A stretch of DNA of 64,000 bases from an uncultured Erysipelotrichaceae bacterium (lineage in GTDB: Bacteria; Bacillota_I; Bacilli_A; Erysipelotrichales; Erysipelotrichaceae): the NCBI GenBank assembly GCA_949744505.1, contig CATJXY010000034.1, positions 177,489-241,488 on the forward strand, read 5' to 3'. Below are positions 53,130 to 62,088 of the stretch, piece after piece. A program made the position numbers and the translations under genes. The first letter of the stretch is position 1. Every line of letters starts with the position of its first letter. The notes under the pieces are model-generated. The model was not told the DNA's origin. It made no database searches and saw nothing but the letters and a program-made list of their open reading frames with translations.

Positions 53130-54067
53130 TTTTTTGCTTCCTTACTATAAATATTTTCCACCAAATATATCGGGCGATCCTTAACTTCTATATATAATTT
53201 TGATAAGTATGTACCAATAATTCCAATCGCTAAAAGTTGTATCCCACCTAAAAATAAAATAATCACGATCATTGACGGATATCCGGCAACAGGATCTCCA
53301 AATAGAAGAGCCTTAAAGAATACAAATAGCATATATAAAAAGGCAATTAACGAAACAAAAACTCCCAATAATGTTGAAATTTGCAAAGGAGCCGTTGTAA
53401 AAGCAATAATACCATCTAATGCATACAGAAAAAGCTTATAAAAAGACCAACTTGTTTCGCCTGCGACTCGTTCAACATTCTCATATTCTAAATACTTTGT
53501 TTTAAATCCTACCCAAGCAAATATTCCTTTCGAAAACCGATTTTTCTCTTTCATAGAAAGAATCGAATCAACGACTTTTCGTTTCATCAAACGAAAATCT
53601 CTTGCCCCATCAACAATTTCTACATCAATAAAACGATTAATCAACTTATAAAATTGTCTGGCAAAAAAACTACGAATCGGCGGTTCTCCTTTTCTTGAAA
53701 CTCTTCTTGTTCCAACAATATCATAGCCCTCTTCTTCAATTCCCTTGATCATTTCTTTTAACATTTGTGGAGGATCCTGTAAATCCACATCCATGACAGT
53801 GATATAATCACCCGTTGCATGCTCAAGCCCTGCATACATTCCAGCTTCTTTACCGAAATTTCTGCTGAAATCAATGACTTTAATTTCATCCGGATAGTCT
53901 TCATAAAGCTTAATTAATTCACTTAATGTGTTATCTTTCGATCCATCATTAATATAAATAATTTCATAATCATAGCCTATTTCTTTCAAAACCTTTACTG
54001 TCTCATCATAAAAAATTCGAACTGTTTCTTGTTCATTATAACAAGGAACTACAAGTGAAATTTTCAT
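53126..54067 (-). CDS. CsbB/GtrB-like polyprenyl-phosphate glycosyltransferase
   Basis: GT2 enzyme of the DPM1-like group that places one sugar on undecaprenyl phosphate. The N-terminal catalytic part has ISLVVPCYNEQETV, YINDGSKDNTL, VMDVDLQDPPQML (metal site) and VGTRRVSRKGEPPIRSFFAR. The C-terminus has two transmembrane helices (FTTAPLQISTLLGVFVSLIAF and VIILFLGGIQLLAIGIIGTYL) and ends VKDRPIYLVE, a strong hallmark. ATG 54067 is chosen by AGGAGG spacing. Together with YfhO (56522) it parallels the CsbB-YfhO pair that adds sugars to lipoteichoic acid in B. subtilis. Confidence 0.9.
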   Translation of the reverse strand: MKISLVVPCYNEQETVRIFYDETVKVLKEIGYDYEIIYINDGSKDNTLSELIKLYEDYPDEIKVIDFSRNFGKEAGMYAGLEHATGDYITVMDVDLQDPPQMLKEMIKGIEEEGYDIVGTRRVSRKGEPPIRSFFARQFYKLINRFIDVEIVDGARDFRLMKRKVVDSILSMKEKNRFSKGIFAWVGFKTKYLEYENVERVAGETSWSFYKLFLYALDGIIAFTTAPLQISTLLGVFVSLIAFLYMLFVFFKALLFGDPVAGYPSMIVIILFLGGIQLLAIGIIGTYLSKLYIEVKDRPIYLVENIYSKEAKK

Positions 54068-54078
54068 ATACATTCCTC

Positions 54079-55476
54079 CTAAAACCTAAAGTACAAAAAT
54101 GGATTATAACTTCCGATTGCAAGAAATACCACACAAATACATAAAACCACTAACAAAAAACAATCAAATAAAATTCCAAAAAATATCTTACCATTTAGTT
54201 GTTCATATATTTTCTTTACTAAAGGGGTTGCCCCCAAAACTGCCAAAATCAAATACGGCCAGTTATGCAACACATCTAATGAAACAAGTAAATTTAAATT
54301 GATCTTATAGCTTCCAGTAAATAATAAAAGAATAATCTCTTTTGCTTGAATCATATCTGATGCATTAAAAATAATAAATCCGATATTAACTAAAGTAAAA
54401 GTCAGTATAACATTTAACACAGGAAGTTTTTTTAACCATTTCCCAAAAAGCAGTTTTTCCATCATAAGCAGAATTCCAAAATACAGACCCCAACAAATAA
54501 AATTCCAACTCGCTCCATGCCAAAATCCTGTTAAAAACCAAACAATCAAAATATTTCGTAACCACTTAATTTTACTAACTCTATTTCCTCCAAGTGGAAT
54601 ATAAATGTAATCGCGAAACCAACTTCCTAAAGACATATGCCATCTACGCCAAAATTCTGTAACAGATCTAGAAATATAAGGATAATCAAAATTCTCAAGA
54701 AAATGGAATCCGAACATTTGCCCCAAACCTATTGCCATATCGCTGTAACCACTAAAGTCATAATATATTTGAAAAGTAAAGGCAATACTGCCAAGCAAAG
54801 CGATAAATCCATTTAATTCAATTTTATCTGCATTGATAAAAAGAATATTCGCAACCATTGCCAATTGATTAGACAAAATCACTTTTTTACCTAACCCGAC
54901 AATTAGCCTTCGAAGTCCATTTGCAAATAAATCAATAGACTCTTTTCTCTCCTTCATTTCCTTTTCTACATCAATATATCTAACAATCGGCCCTGCAATC
55001 AATTGAGGAAACAGAGAAACATATGTAGCCAATATTAAAAAGTTCTTTTGCGCAGAAACTTTTTTTCGGTAAACATCAATTATATAAGATAAAATTTGAA
55101 AAGTATAAAAGCTAATACCAATAGGCAAAGCGATATCCACCTTACTAAACTGACTATGAAACAAAATATTGATATTTTCGATAAAGAAATTAGTATATTT
55201 AAAAAATACGAGCATTCCCACATCAATTAAAATAGCTAAAGCAAGTATTGCTTTAGCATTTTTATTTTTTTCAAGACTAAGTGCTAGAAAATAATTAACA
55301 ATTACTTCAAATAGCATTAAAAAAACATAAATCGGTTCTCCCCATGCATAGAAAAAAAGGCTTGCAACAAAGAGCAACAAATTACGCATAACACGATATT
55401 GAGATGGAATAGAATAATATATAATAATTACTATCGGTAAAAATATCAATAGAAATTCTAAGCTACTAAATAACAT
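54079..55476 (-). CDS. MBOAT family O-acyltransferase (DltB/AlgI-like)
   Basis: Membrane-bound O-acyltransferase with about ten helices, 465 residues. Motifs include FPQLIAGPIVRY, TEFWRRWHMSLGSWFRDYIYIPLGG and LTGFWHGASWNFICWG with the catalytic His. These are AlgI/DltB features: it moves an acyl group across the membrane. An SGNH partner is expected; candidates are at 31951 and 59051. It is first in a unit that continues into the CsbB-like and heptose genes, driven by a good promoter. The acyl group is unknown, acetate being likeliest. Confidence 0.9.
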   Translation of the reverse strand: MLFSSLEFLLIFLPIVIIIYYSIPSQYRVMRNLLLFVASLFFYAWGEPIYVFLMLFEVIVNYFLALSLEKNKNAKAILALAILIDVGMLVFFKYTNFFIENINILFHSQFSKVDIALPIGISFYTFQILSYIIDVYRKKVSAQKNFLILATYVSLFPQLIAGPIVRYIDVEKEMKERKESIDLFANGLRRLIVGLGKKVILSNQLAMVANILFINADKIELNGFIALLGSIAFTFQIYYDFSGYSDMAIGLGQMFGFHFLENFDYPYISRSVTEFWRRWHMSLGSWFRDYIYIPLGGNRVSKIKWLRNILIVWFLTGFWHGASWNFICWGLYFGILLMMEKLLFGKWLKKLPVLNVILTFTLVNIGFIIFNASDMIQAKEIILLLFTGSYKINLNLLVSLDVLHNWPYLILAVLGATPLVKKIYEQLNGKIFFGILFDCFLLVVLCICVVFLAIGSYNPFLYFRF

Positions 55477-55502
55477 AGTTACATCCTTTCTATGTTTGAT
55501 TC

Positions 55503-55531
55503 ATTATAGCATGTTTTATATCCTTCGTCCA
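55503..55531 (-). promoter_or_regulatory. Promoter of the MBOAT-heptose gene unit
   Basis: TGGACG (55526-55531), 17-bp spacer, TATAAT (55503-55508) with TGC before the -10 (extended type). About 27 bp upstream of the MBOAT start. Confidence 0.65.
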
Positions 55532-55545
55532 GTAATCCAAAAAGG

Positions 55546-55566
55546 TTAAAAAGAGTACAAACTCTA
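55546..55566 (-). terminator. Weak intrinsic terminator after GT2 gene
   Basis: Five-base stem AGAGT / ACTCT with a TTGT loop, followed by TTTT on the minus strand and preceded by AAA. Just after the stop of the GT2 at 55576. Confidence 0.45.
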
Positions 55567-55575
55567 AACTTTTAA

Positions 55576-56535
55576 TCATTTTATAAATTTAAAAATAAAT
55601 GAATAAATCGGATAAGTAACACGATTTACAGTTTTAAAATACTTGTGTTTCAATCCTGGCATCGTATTTAAATATTTATTTTGCTTCCAATTAGGAAAAT
55701 TCTTCTCGAGAAGATCGTATAACATCTCTAAAGTTCTTTTACAATCTTGCTTATCTTTGATTTTCACAGCACTTCTAAAAGGTTGACCTAAACTAAATTT
55801 AATAGAAAGATATTCCAATTCTTCGTAATAATCCTCAAAAAAACCTTTTTCTTTAAAATAGGCGTAAATGTCTTCGAAAATATAAACTACTTCTTTTACT
55901 TTATGATTATGTGAGGCCATAGAAGATCCGGGACGTTGAACATAATGAAGCATCGGTTCGTTAACAAAAACAAATTTTTTCATATTCGGAGCTAACTTAT
56001 ACATATAAGAGGCATCTTCGTAGCGATAACCTTCAATGAATTTAATTCCAAGTTCGCGTACAAAGTCAGTTCTATATATTTTATTCCATAATACAGCATG
56101 CAACTTAATCATCATTTCTTTGCTTGAATAATACGGCCCTTCAACAAAAGGATCCTCATGATCTTCATATGTAAAAAAGAAATCACAAATCGCAACATCT
56201 GAATCTTCTTTTTTTGCGGCATTATAAAGTTTTTCAAACATATCCGGTTCCACATAATCATCACCATCCAGATAACCTATATATTCACCGGTTGCATGCT
56301 CAATTCCGAAATTCCGCACAGATGCGATTCCACCATTTGGTTTTATCAGACCTTTAACTTTATCCGGATATTCTTGCATATAGCGGTCTATAATTTTTTG
56401 TGATTCATCCGGACTTCCGTCGTTAATTGCCAAAATTTCAATTTCTTCCAAAGTTTGATGAACAAGTGAATTCAAACACTTATCCAAGTATTTTTCCACA
56501 TTATAAATCGGTACAATAACACTAACTTTTTTCAT
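55576..56535 (-). CDS. GT2 family glycosyltransferase
   Basis: 319-residue GT-A enzyme: KVSVIVPIYNVEKYLDKCL, AINDGSPDESQKI, KPNGGIASVRNFGIEHATGEY, GYLDGDDYVEPDMF with the metal site in LDGDD. GGIASVRN replaces the GGLSDARN of its paralogues. The C-terminus is hydrophobic and basic (RVTYPIYSFIFKFIK), which may bind the membrane. It overlaps the YfhO gene by 14 nt and is followed by a weak terminator. Confidence 0.88.
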   Translation of the reverse strand: MKKVSVIVPIYNVEKYLDKCLNSLVHQTLEEIEILAINDGSPDESQKIIDRYMQEYPDKVKGLIKPNGGIASVRNFGIEHATGEYIGYLDGDDYVEPDMFEKLYNAAKKEDSDVAICDFFFTYEDHEDPFVEGPYYSSKEMMIKLHAVLWNKIYRTDFVRELGIKFIEGYRYEDASYMYKLAPNMKKFVFVNEPMLHYVQRPGSSMASHNHKVKEVVYIFEDIYAYFKEKGFFEDYYEELEYLSIKFSLGQPFRSAVKIKDKQDCKRTLEMLYDLLEKNFPNWKQNKYLNTMPGLKHKYFKTVNRVTYPIYSFIFKFIK

Positions 56536-59038
56536 ATTTTTTCCTCTTATATTCTAAGTATACTAAAATTAAGCTTGAAAGTACAGAAATAACAATTCCT
56601 ATAGTAAATGATTGAGGCCAATATGTAAATTCCACAACATGAGCTCCCGGTTCACATTCAAATCCTACAAATCCTAAATCAACCATTTTAATTTCTTTTT
56701 TCTTACCATCAACTTTCACATTCCATCCCAGATCATAAGGAATATTTGTCATGATTGTTGAAGGTTTGTCAATATCTATTTTCCCCTCTACTTTATCCTT
56801 ATTTTGACGCACATCATAAAACATCGTTACATTATCCGTATATTCTTCATAATAACCAACTCTCTGCTCTGCATAAACATGAAATGGATTACTTTCATCT
56901 GTCGCATATGGAGCTTCAATTACAATTCTATCAAATTCAATTTCTACCGGATAATAAAAGCTAATGTAATTATACTGTACAAAATGTTGTGATAAAACTT
57001 CCTCATTTTCTTTATATAACGTGATGTTAATATCACATAAGTCACCATTTTCTACATATAATATAGTCCCACTTCGATCATTACAAAGATCAATTTCAAT
57101 ATGCTTCGGATTCCAATCCCCTCCTATTTGAAACATGGAATCATAAAATTCATAATTATAGTTTGTGCTATCTTGAGTAATGATATAAAAAGGTAAAAGC
57201 CTATCTTGATCCATATAGCTCAATTTTTTAAATACTTCCTCGTTTAATGTTTGGTCTGTCGCAAACCCAAGATATAAACATCTTTTATTTAAATATATAT
57301 TATAATCGACCATTTTCTCTACATAAAGATAACCATAAGGAACTAATTCATCATCTTTATCACTAATCCAGTACTTTACTCCCATTAAATTATCAGTCTT
57401 TATTCTTCCGGTATTTAAATTGATCTTCCAATCTCTTTTAAACCGACTAAGAAAATCTTCTTGATAAAAATTATAAAGCGAAGAATAACTTGTTGTTGAA
57501 GCAATATTATTTGAAAAAGGCATATTCTCACAAAAACGATCCATCCGTGATGAAAATCCAATTCGATAAAACTGAGGATCAATTTCTTTTAGATAATCTA
57601 CAATAAAATCTATATTATGTATTTCCATTTGAAGATCTTCCGCTCTGATATATCCATCATTATAGAACATAGTACTCATCGGAAGAATTGCCTCAATCAT
57701 TGCAATACATACTAAGACTCTTCTATATTTCTTGATACAAGCAATCATATATCCAATTAAAAGAATACACAAAATAAACATTACTTTAATTAAAAAACGA
57801 ACATCTTTCATAAGCCATTTAAAGTAGCTAAAAACAACACATATGCCAATCAATCCCATAACTGTCAAAATAGAAAAGCATACCTTTTTATAAGAAATCT
57901 TATTTTCATCAATCTCATTTAACACATGCATTGCAACATATATATTAAATAGAGCAATCATATAATACCATCTTGTTTCAATGCTTCCTTGTAATATTTT
58001 ATAAAAAACAGGAAAAATCAACATCAATGCAAATAGTAGAAATGTAATTATAAAAACTTTTTGCTTCCTTTTATTTTTCATAAACGGAACTAAAACACAA
58101 AGTGAAAATATAAAAATAGATGTGAAAAGACTTGCTCCACCACTCCATCCCAATCCGTTTCCGATTTCATAAGTAATAAAAAGATTGGAATCATAACGAT
58201 ATAAAACAGGTGAAATAAGAGATGTAATTATTCTGTAAAGTATTTTCCAATTAACCGGTTGAAATAAAGTGTATGAATTTTCGCTTAAGCGAGAGGACAT
58301 GATAACAATCTGGGCACAAGGAATAAGGATAAAACAGCTCATCCCTACCCCAAGCAAGATCCAACCAAATAATTTGATTAAAGTCAAGCAGTTCTCTTTT
58401 ATACCTTTTTCCACATTAGAATATAATCTAATACATGCATAAATTATCATAAACGGCAAAAACATGTATGCACAATAATAATTACAAATGCATAAAAACG
58501 CAGTTACCAAACTAATAAAAATCGGATTTTTATTATCAAATAATGTACGATCAACAAGAAACAACAAGATAAAATAAAGAAAATAAGTATCCAAAAACAA
58601 ATTATAATGAAATAAAAAACATACCCATCCACTAAATGTTGCAGCTAAAGCACCTATAATAGCAATATAATCCTTGTGAATTACATTTTTGAGCCATTTA
58701 TATGCAAATAAATAAGCTAAAAACAATTTTAAAACATTCAAATATAAAAACCCTGAACTAATCCATTCCTTCGGAAAAAGACAACACAACCAAAAAAACG
58801 GACTTGTCAAATAATAATATACTTCACAAAATGAACTTGCTCCATAAGCATTAGAAAAATCCCAAAGTCCTAACGAACCCGAATGAACTTTTTCCCATCC
58901 GCCGAGATAGAATTGTAACATTTGTTCTGCGGAATCCCCATAGAAAATCAAAATACTTTGATTTGTCAAAATTATTGGTAAAAATATTATTGCCAAAACT
59001 ATTAGGATTGGTATTAAAACTTTTATTTTATTCCTCAT
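56522..59038 (-). CDS. YfhO family membrane glycosyltransferase
   Basis: 838 residues, about twelve to fourteen helices followed by an extracytoplasmic domain. The first loop has LIFYGDSAEQMLQFYLG with an acidic residue as in GT-C enzymes. The C-terminal part has the YfhO hallmark: IPYDLGWNVKVDGKKKE, GAHVVEFTYWPQSFTIG, then a final helix and basic tail. YfhO of B. subtilis adds GlcNAc to lipoteichoic acid from a lipid-linked sugar made by CsbB; the GtrB/CsbB-like GT2 at 53126 would be the donor enzyme here. Acceptor unknown. Confidence 0.88.
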   Translation of the reverse strand: MRNKIKVLIPILIVLAIIFLPIILTNQSILIFYGDSAEQMLQFYLGGWEKVHSGSLGLWDFSNAYGASSFCEVYYYLTSPFFWLCCLFPKEWISSGFLYLNVLKLFLAYLFAYKWLKNVIHKDYIAIIGALAATFSGWVCFLFHYNLFLDTYFLYFILLFLVDRTLFDNKNPIFISLVTAFLCICNYYCAYMFLPFMIIYACIRLYSNVEKGIKENCLTLIKLFGWILLGVGMSCFILIPCAQIVIMSSRLSENSYTLFQPVNWKILYRIITSLISPVLYRYDSNLFITYEIGNGLGWSGGASLFTSIFIFSLCVLVPFMKNKRKQKVFIITFLLFALMLIFPVFYKILQGSIETRWYYMIALFNIYVAMHVLNEIDENKISYKKVCFSILTVMGLIGICVVFSYFKWLMKDVRFLIKVMFILCILLIGYMIACIKKYRRVLVCIAMIEAILPMSTMFYNDGYIRAEDLQMEIHNIDFIVDYLKEIDPQFYRIGFSSRMDRFCENMPFSNNIASTTSYSSLYNFYQEDFLSRFKRDWKINLNTGRIKTDNLMGVKYWISDKDDELVPYGYLYVEKMVDYNIYLNKRCLYLGFATDQTLNEEVFKKLSYMDQDRLLPFYIITQDSTNYNYEFYDSMFQIGGDWNPKHIEIDLCNDRSGTILYVENGDLCDINITLYKENEEVLSQHFVQYNYISFYYPVEIEFDRIVIEAPYATDESNPFHVYAEQRVGYYEEYTDNVTMFYDVRQNKDKVEGKIDIDKPSTIMTNIPYDLGWNVKVDGKKKEIKMVDLGFVGFECEPGAHVVEFTYWPQSFTIGIVISVLSSLILVYLEYKRKKYEKS

Positions 59039-59050
59039 TTTAACTCCTCC

Positions 59051-60496
59051 TTAATAATCAATTTTAAATTCTTCAACAGTATTAATACAAATAGAACCAA
59101 CAACTTTTTTTGTAAAGTTGTCAAGAATCACAATATTGATACCTTTTTGATCAACAGTCATTTCTTTATCATCAATTGATGTGTGTTGATCAAACGATGT
59201 ATCAACAAACACATAATGATCTTGCCATGATCCAGTGTATTCTATTGCCTGTACACTACTCATTTTTTCTAAGATCTGTTTATGTGAAATCACTGCTACA
59301 TAATGGTTTTGTGATTCTTCTTCAAAATTCAAGTCTATTCCCAAGTTGTATAAAGCTTTCTGCTCCTTCTCTTTTACAACCGTTTTTTCATAACCCGGAT
59401 AAGTCACAATTAAAGTTAAATCTGTATAATCAATAATCTTCGAAAGTTGTTCAACATCTTTTAAAGTCCAAAAAAGAGTTTGTAAAGTACTGAAATATAA
59501 ATCTTCGTAATCGCTTATATATAATTGTGCATCATTAGATTCAATTTCATAATATGAATTAATATATTCTGCTATAAAGTTTGTGACCTTAACTGCCCCT
59601 CTCACATTGCAATGCCATACATCTCCATCTTCATCAAATCTAAAATCATATTTATTATAATCTAAATTCATATCTAAAATAGGGAGTTCATGAAGACATG
59701 CAAATTCTTGAAGCATGTTCATAGTTTTAAAGTCTTCTATCTCTTCATAAAAAGGTGTTTTAAAAAGAATTAATTCAATGTTATTGTCTTTTGCCAGAGA
59801 AACGATATATTCCAAATAAGAAAGTTGCTCATCAATCGGTTTTTGTTGCTCAGATGTATAATATACCGGTCTTTCAAATACTTCGTTACTTCCCGGCCAT
59901 CCTGCTGTATATCCAAAATTAGAATTAAAATGTGTTTCTAAAGGGTAGATCCATTCATCATCTTCAATCGTACTCCATCGATTTCGATAAAGCATTAAAT
60001 CAAATTTAGCATTAAATCGTTCTCCCTCATCTTCTAACAAATTTAAAGCCTTGAACTTATTTTCACTTGTTTTTAAATCCTCTAAATTTTTTTGAATGAT
60101 TCCACTTGTCTGACATCCTTGAGAAGATGGAAGCAAGCTGAAAAGATCTAAAATAACAAGTTTAGGCTTTTGTGTTTTTAAAGCTTCTATAAAATAATGG
60201 TAGGTTACACCGATTGGTTGACATTCTCCGGCAAAAACATAAGAATTTAAACCTGTTCGCTCATAAAATACACCCGGATTAAAAGCATAATAAGCATGTG
60301 ATGTTCCTAAAAACAATACATCCATGGAGTTCTCTTTCAATGCATAAAAGCCTGCAACTTTATTTGTCGTATCATTGGGCAGTTCCGTCTTTTTAATTCT
60401 TAATACTGATGAACAATATAAAATGACAACAATTGCAATCACACAAAGGAAAGTGAATTTTATACCTATTTTCAATCCATTTAATATTTTTCTCAT
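59051..60496 (-). CDS. SGNH-type membrane-anchored acyltransferase partner
   Basis: 481 residues with one N-terminal helix (about 12-30). The extracytoplasmic domain has a GDSH-like start VLFLGTSHAYYAFNP (Ser about 65) and, later, EDGDVWHCNVRGAVKVT with the Asp-x-x-His pair, so the SGNH catalytic triad appears present. It is 9 nt downstream of an MBOAT gene, giving a typical two-protein O-acetylation pair. The C-terminal 130 residues form an added domain of unknown role. Probably acts on the surface glycan outside the membrane. Confidence 0.78.
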   Translation of the reverse strand: MRKILNGLKIGIKFTFLCVIAIVVILYCSSVLRIKKTELPNDTTNKVAGFYALKENSMDVLFLGTSHAYYAFNPGVFYERTGLNSYVFAGECQPIGVTYHYFIEALKTQKPKLVILDLFSLLPSSQGCQTSGIIQKNLEDLKTSENKFKALNLLEDEGERFNAKFDLMLYRNRWSTIEDDEWIYPLETHFNSNFGYTAGWPGSNEVFERPVYYTSEQQKPIDEQLSYLEYIVSLAKDNNIELILFKTPFYEEIEDFKTMNMLQEFACLHELPILDMNLDYNKYDFRFDEDGDVWHCNVRGAVKVTNFIAEYINSYYEIESNDAQLYISDYEDLYFSTLQTLFWTLKDVEQLSKIIDYTDLTLIVTYPGYEKTVVKEKEQKALYNLGIDLNFEEESQNHYVAVISHKQILEKMSSVQAIEYTGSWQDHYVFVDTSFDQHTSIDDKEMTVDQKGINIVILDNFTKKVVGSICINTVEEFKIDY

Positions 60497-60505
60497 AACA
60501 ATCTC

Positions 60506-61933
60506 CTAAAACTCAAAATATGTAAAATAATTAGGATCATATTCTGTTCCATATGCTGCAAAAAGAATAAATATGACAATCATAGAGATATAAATACACC
60601 ATCTAAATAAGAAAGTTCTTTTTGAGAACCATTCCAAAGCAACCGTTCGATAACGTAAAATTTCAACTATAACAACAGCTAAAATCATCAAAATAAAAAA
60701 CTGTGCCTCTTTTTCATTATATCCCAATAAGGTAAAAGAAAAATCAAAATTTTTCCACCCTGAAAAAGACTTAACAATCAAAGATACAGCTTCTTTTCCA
60801 TCTTTGATTCTAAAAAACACCCATAAATAACTTACTAAAATAAAAGTACAACATCTTGTAAATAAATGTGTAACAAATAATAAAATTCTATTCTTTATCT
60901 TAATTGCATTTCGTAAAATATCTTCTCCAATTTGTAAAGCCGCATGTAAAAACCCCCACAAGATAAAATTTAAGGCTGCCCCATGCCAAAGTCCGCTAAC
61001 TAAAAAAACAATTATTAAATTCAAGTATTTACGACCCCTTCCTTTTCTGCTTCCACCAAGTGGGATATAAATATATTCTTGAAACCAAGAAGATAAGGAA
61101 ATATGCCAACGATCCCAAAAATCTTTTAAAGAAACCGCCAAATAAGGAGTCTTAAAATTCGGTTTTGTATCAATCATCAAACATTTTGCAGCTCCGATTG
61201 CAATATTACTGTATGCATCAAAATCAAGGTAAAGTGTTAATGAATACAAAAAAATTCCTGCAAGAATCATACTTCCACTAGCATCTTCCATAGCAAATAT
61301 TTTTCCAACCACAATAGAAAGATTATCTGAACATACCATTTTTTCAAACATTCCCATCATCATTAAAATAAAGCCATTTCTGCAATCTTTGTAGTCAAAT
61401 GTTCTCTTCTTATTCAATGATGTAGAAAAATCTTCATATTTTTCGATCGGACCGGATGCTAATTGAGCAAAAAAAGATATATAGATACAATAATCTAAAA
61501 AAGAAATTTTATCTATTTTTCCTTTATAAACATCAATACAATAGCTTAGTATTTTAAATATATAAAAAGATAATCCAAGCGGAGCTATGATTGTTTTTCG
61601 TAATACAAAAGATGTTTTCAACAGACTGTTAAGACAATCATAAAAAAATCCTAAGTATTTATAATAAAACAAAATCGACAATGTAAATAAAGCAATTATA
61701 AACAACAATATTTTCTTGTTACCCCTTGCACTTTCAAAAATTAAGCGACTTAAAATATAAGAACCGCCAATCAAAAAAATCAAAAGAAAAGCATTATTTG
61801 TAATAAAAAAATGATAAAAAACGATATTGGCAAGCAATAAAATGATTTTATGATAAAACGGGGTATCAAAAATATGATATGAAATAAATAAAACCATCAT
61901 AAACCCGATAAACTGAAAAGATATTAAATTCAT
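60506..61933 (-). CDS. MBOAT family O-acyltransferase
   Basis: 475 residues with about ten helices. Motifs: AQLASGPIEKYEDF, LKDFWDRWHISLSSWFQEYIYIPLGGSR and VSGLWHGAALNFILWGFLHA with the catalytic His. It pairs with the SGNH gene at 59051. ATG 61933 is selected because AGGAG lies seven bases upstream. A possible promoter is upstream, giving a short leader. It is related to the other MBOAT at 54079 but differs along the whole sequence. Confidence 0.9.
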   Translation of the reverse strand: MNLISFQFIGFMMVLFISYHIFDTPFYHKIILLLANIVFYHFFITNNAFLLIFLIGGSYILSRLIFESARGNKKILLFIIALFTLSILFYYKYLGFFYDCLNSLLKTSFVLRKTIIAPLGLSFYIFKILSYCIDVYKGKIDKISFLDYCIYISFFAQLASGPIEKYEDFSTSLNKKRTFDYKDCRNGFILMMMGMFEKMVCSDNLSIVVGKIFAMEDASGSMILAGIFLYSLTLYLDFDAYSNIAIGAAKCLMIDTKPNFKTPYLAVSLKDFWDRWHISLSSWFQEYIYIPLGGSRKGRGRKYLNLIIVFLVSGLWHGAALNFILWGFLHAALQIGEDILRNAIKIKNRILLFVTHLFTRCCTFILVSYLWVFFRIKDGKEAVSLIVKSFSGWKNFDFSFTLLGYNEKEAQFFILMILAVVIVEILRYRTVALEWFSKRTFLFRWCIYISMIVIFILFAAYGTEYDPNYFTYFEF

Positions 61934-61951
61934 ATGAAATCTCCTGTTTAT

Positions 61952-61960
61952 ATTATAACA
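61952..61960 (-). promoter_or_regulatory. Possible extended -10 promoter of the second MBOAT unit
   Basis: TGTTATAAT about 20 bp upstream of the chosen start; the -35 position is poor. The ribosome site would begin near the transcript 5' end. Confidence 0.4.
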
Positions 61961-62053
61961 CATGATTTATTAATTCTACGATATAAATAACAAGCAAAAA
62001 AACTAAAAAAGATAAGTTCACCCCGATTCTAATTCTTATCCAAATATAATCAT

Positions 62054-62082
62054 AAAAAAGCGATCTTATTAATAGACCGCTT
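62054..62082 (-). terminator. Intrinsic terminator of the second LCP gene
   Basis: Nine-base stem AAGCGGTCT / AGATCGCTT (one wobble pair), 7-nt loop and T tract on the minus strand, just after the stop. Outer arms resemble the terminator of the large LCP gene. Confidence 0.85.
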
Positions 62083-62088
62083 CCATCT

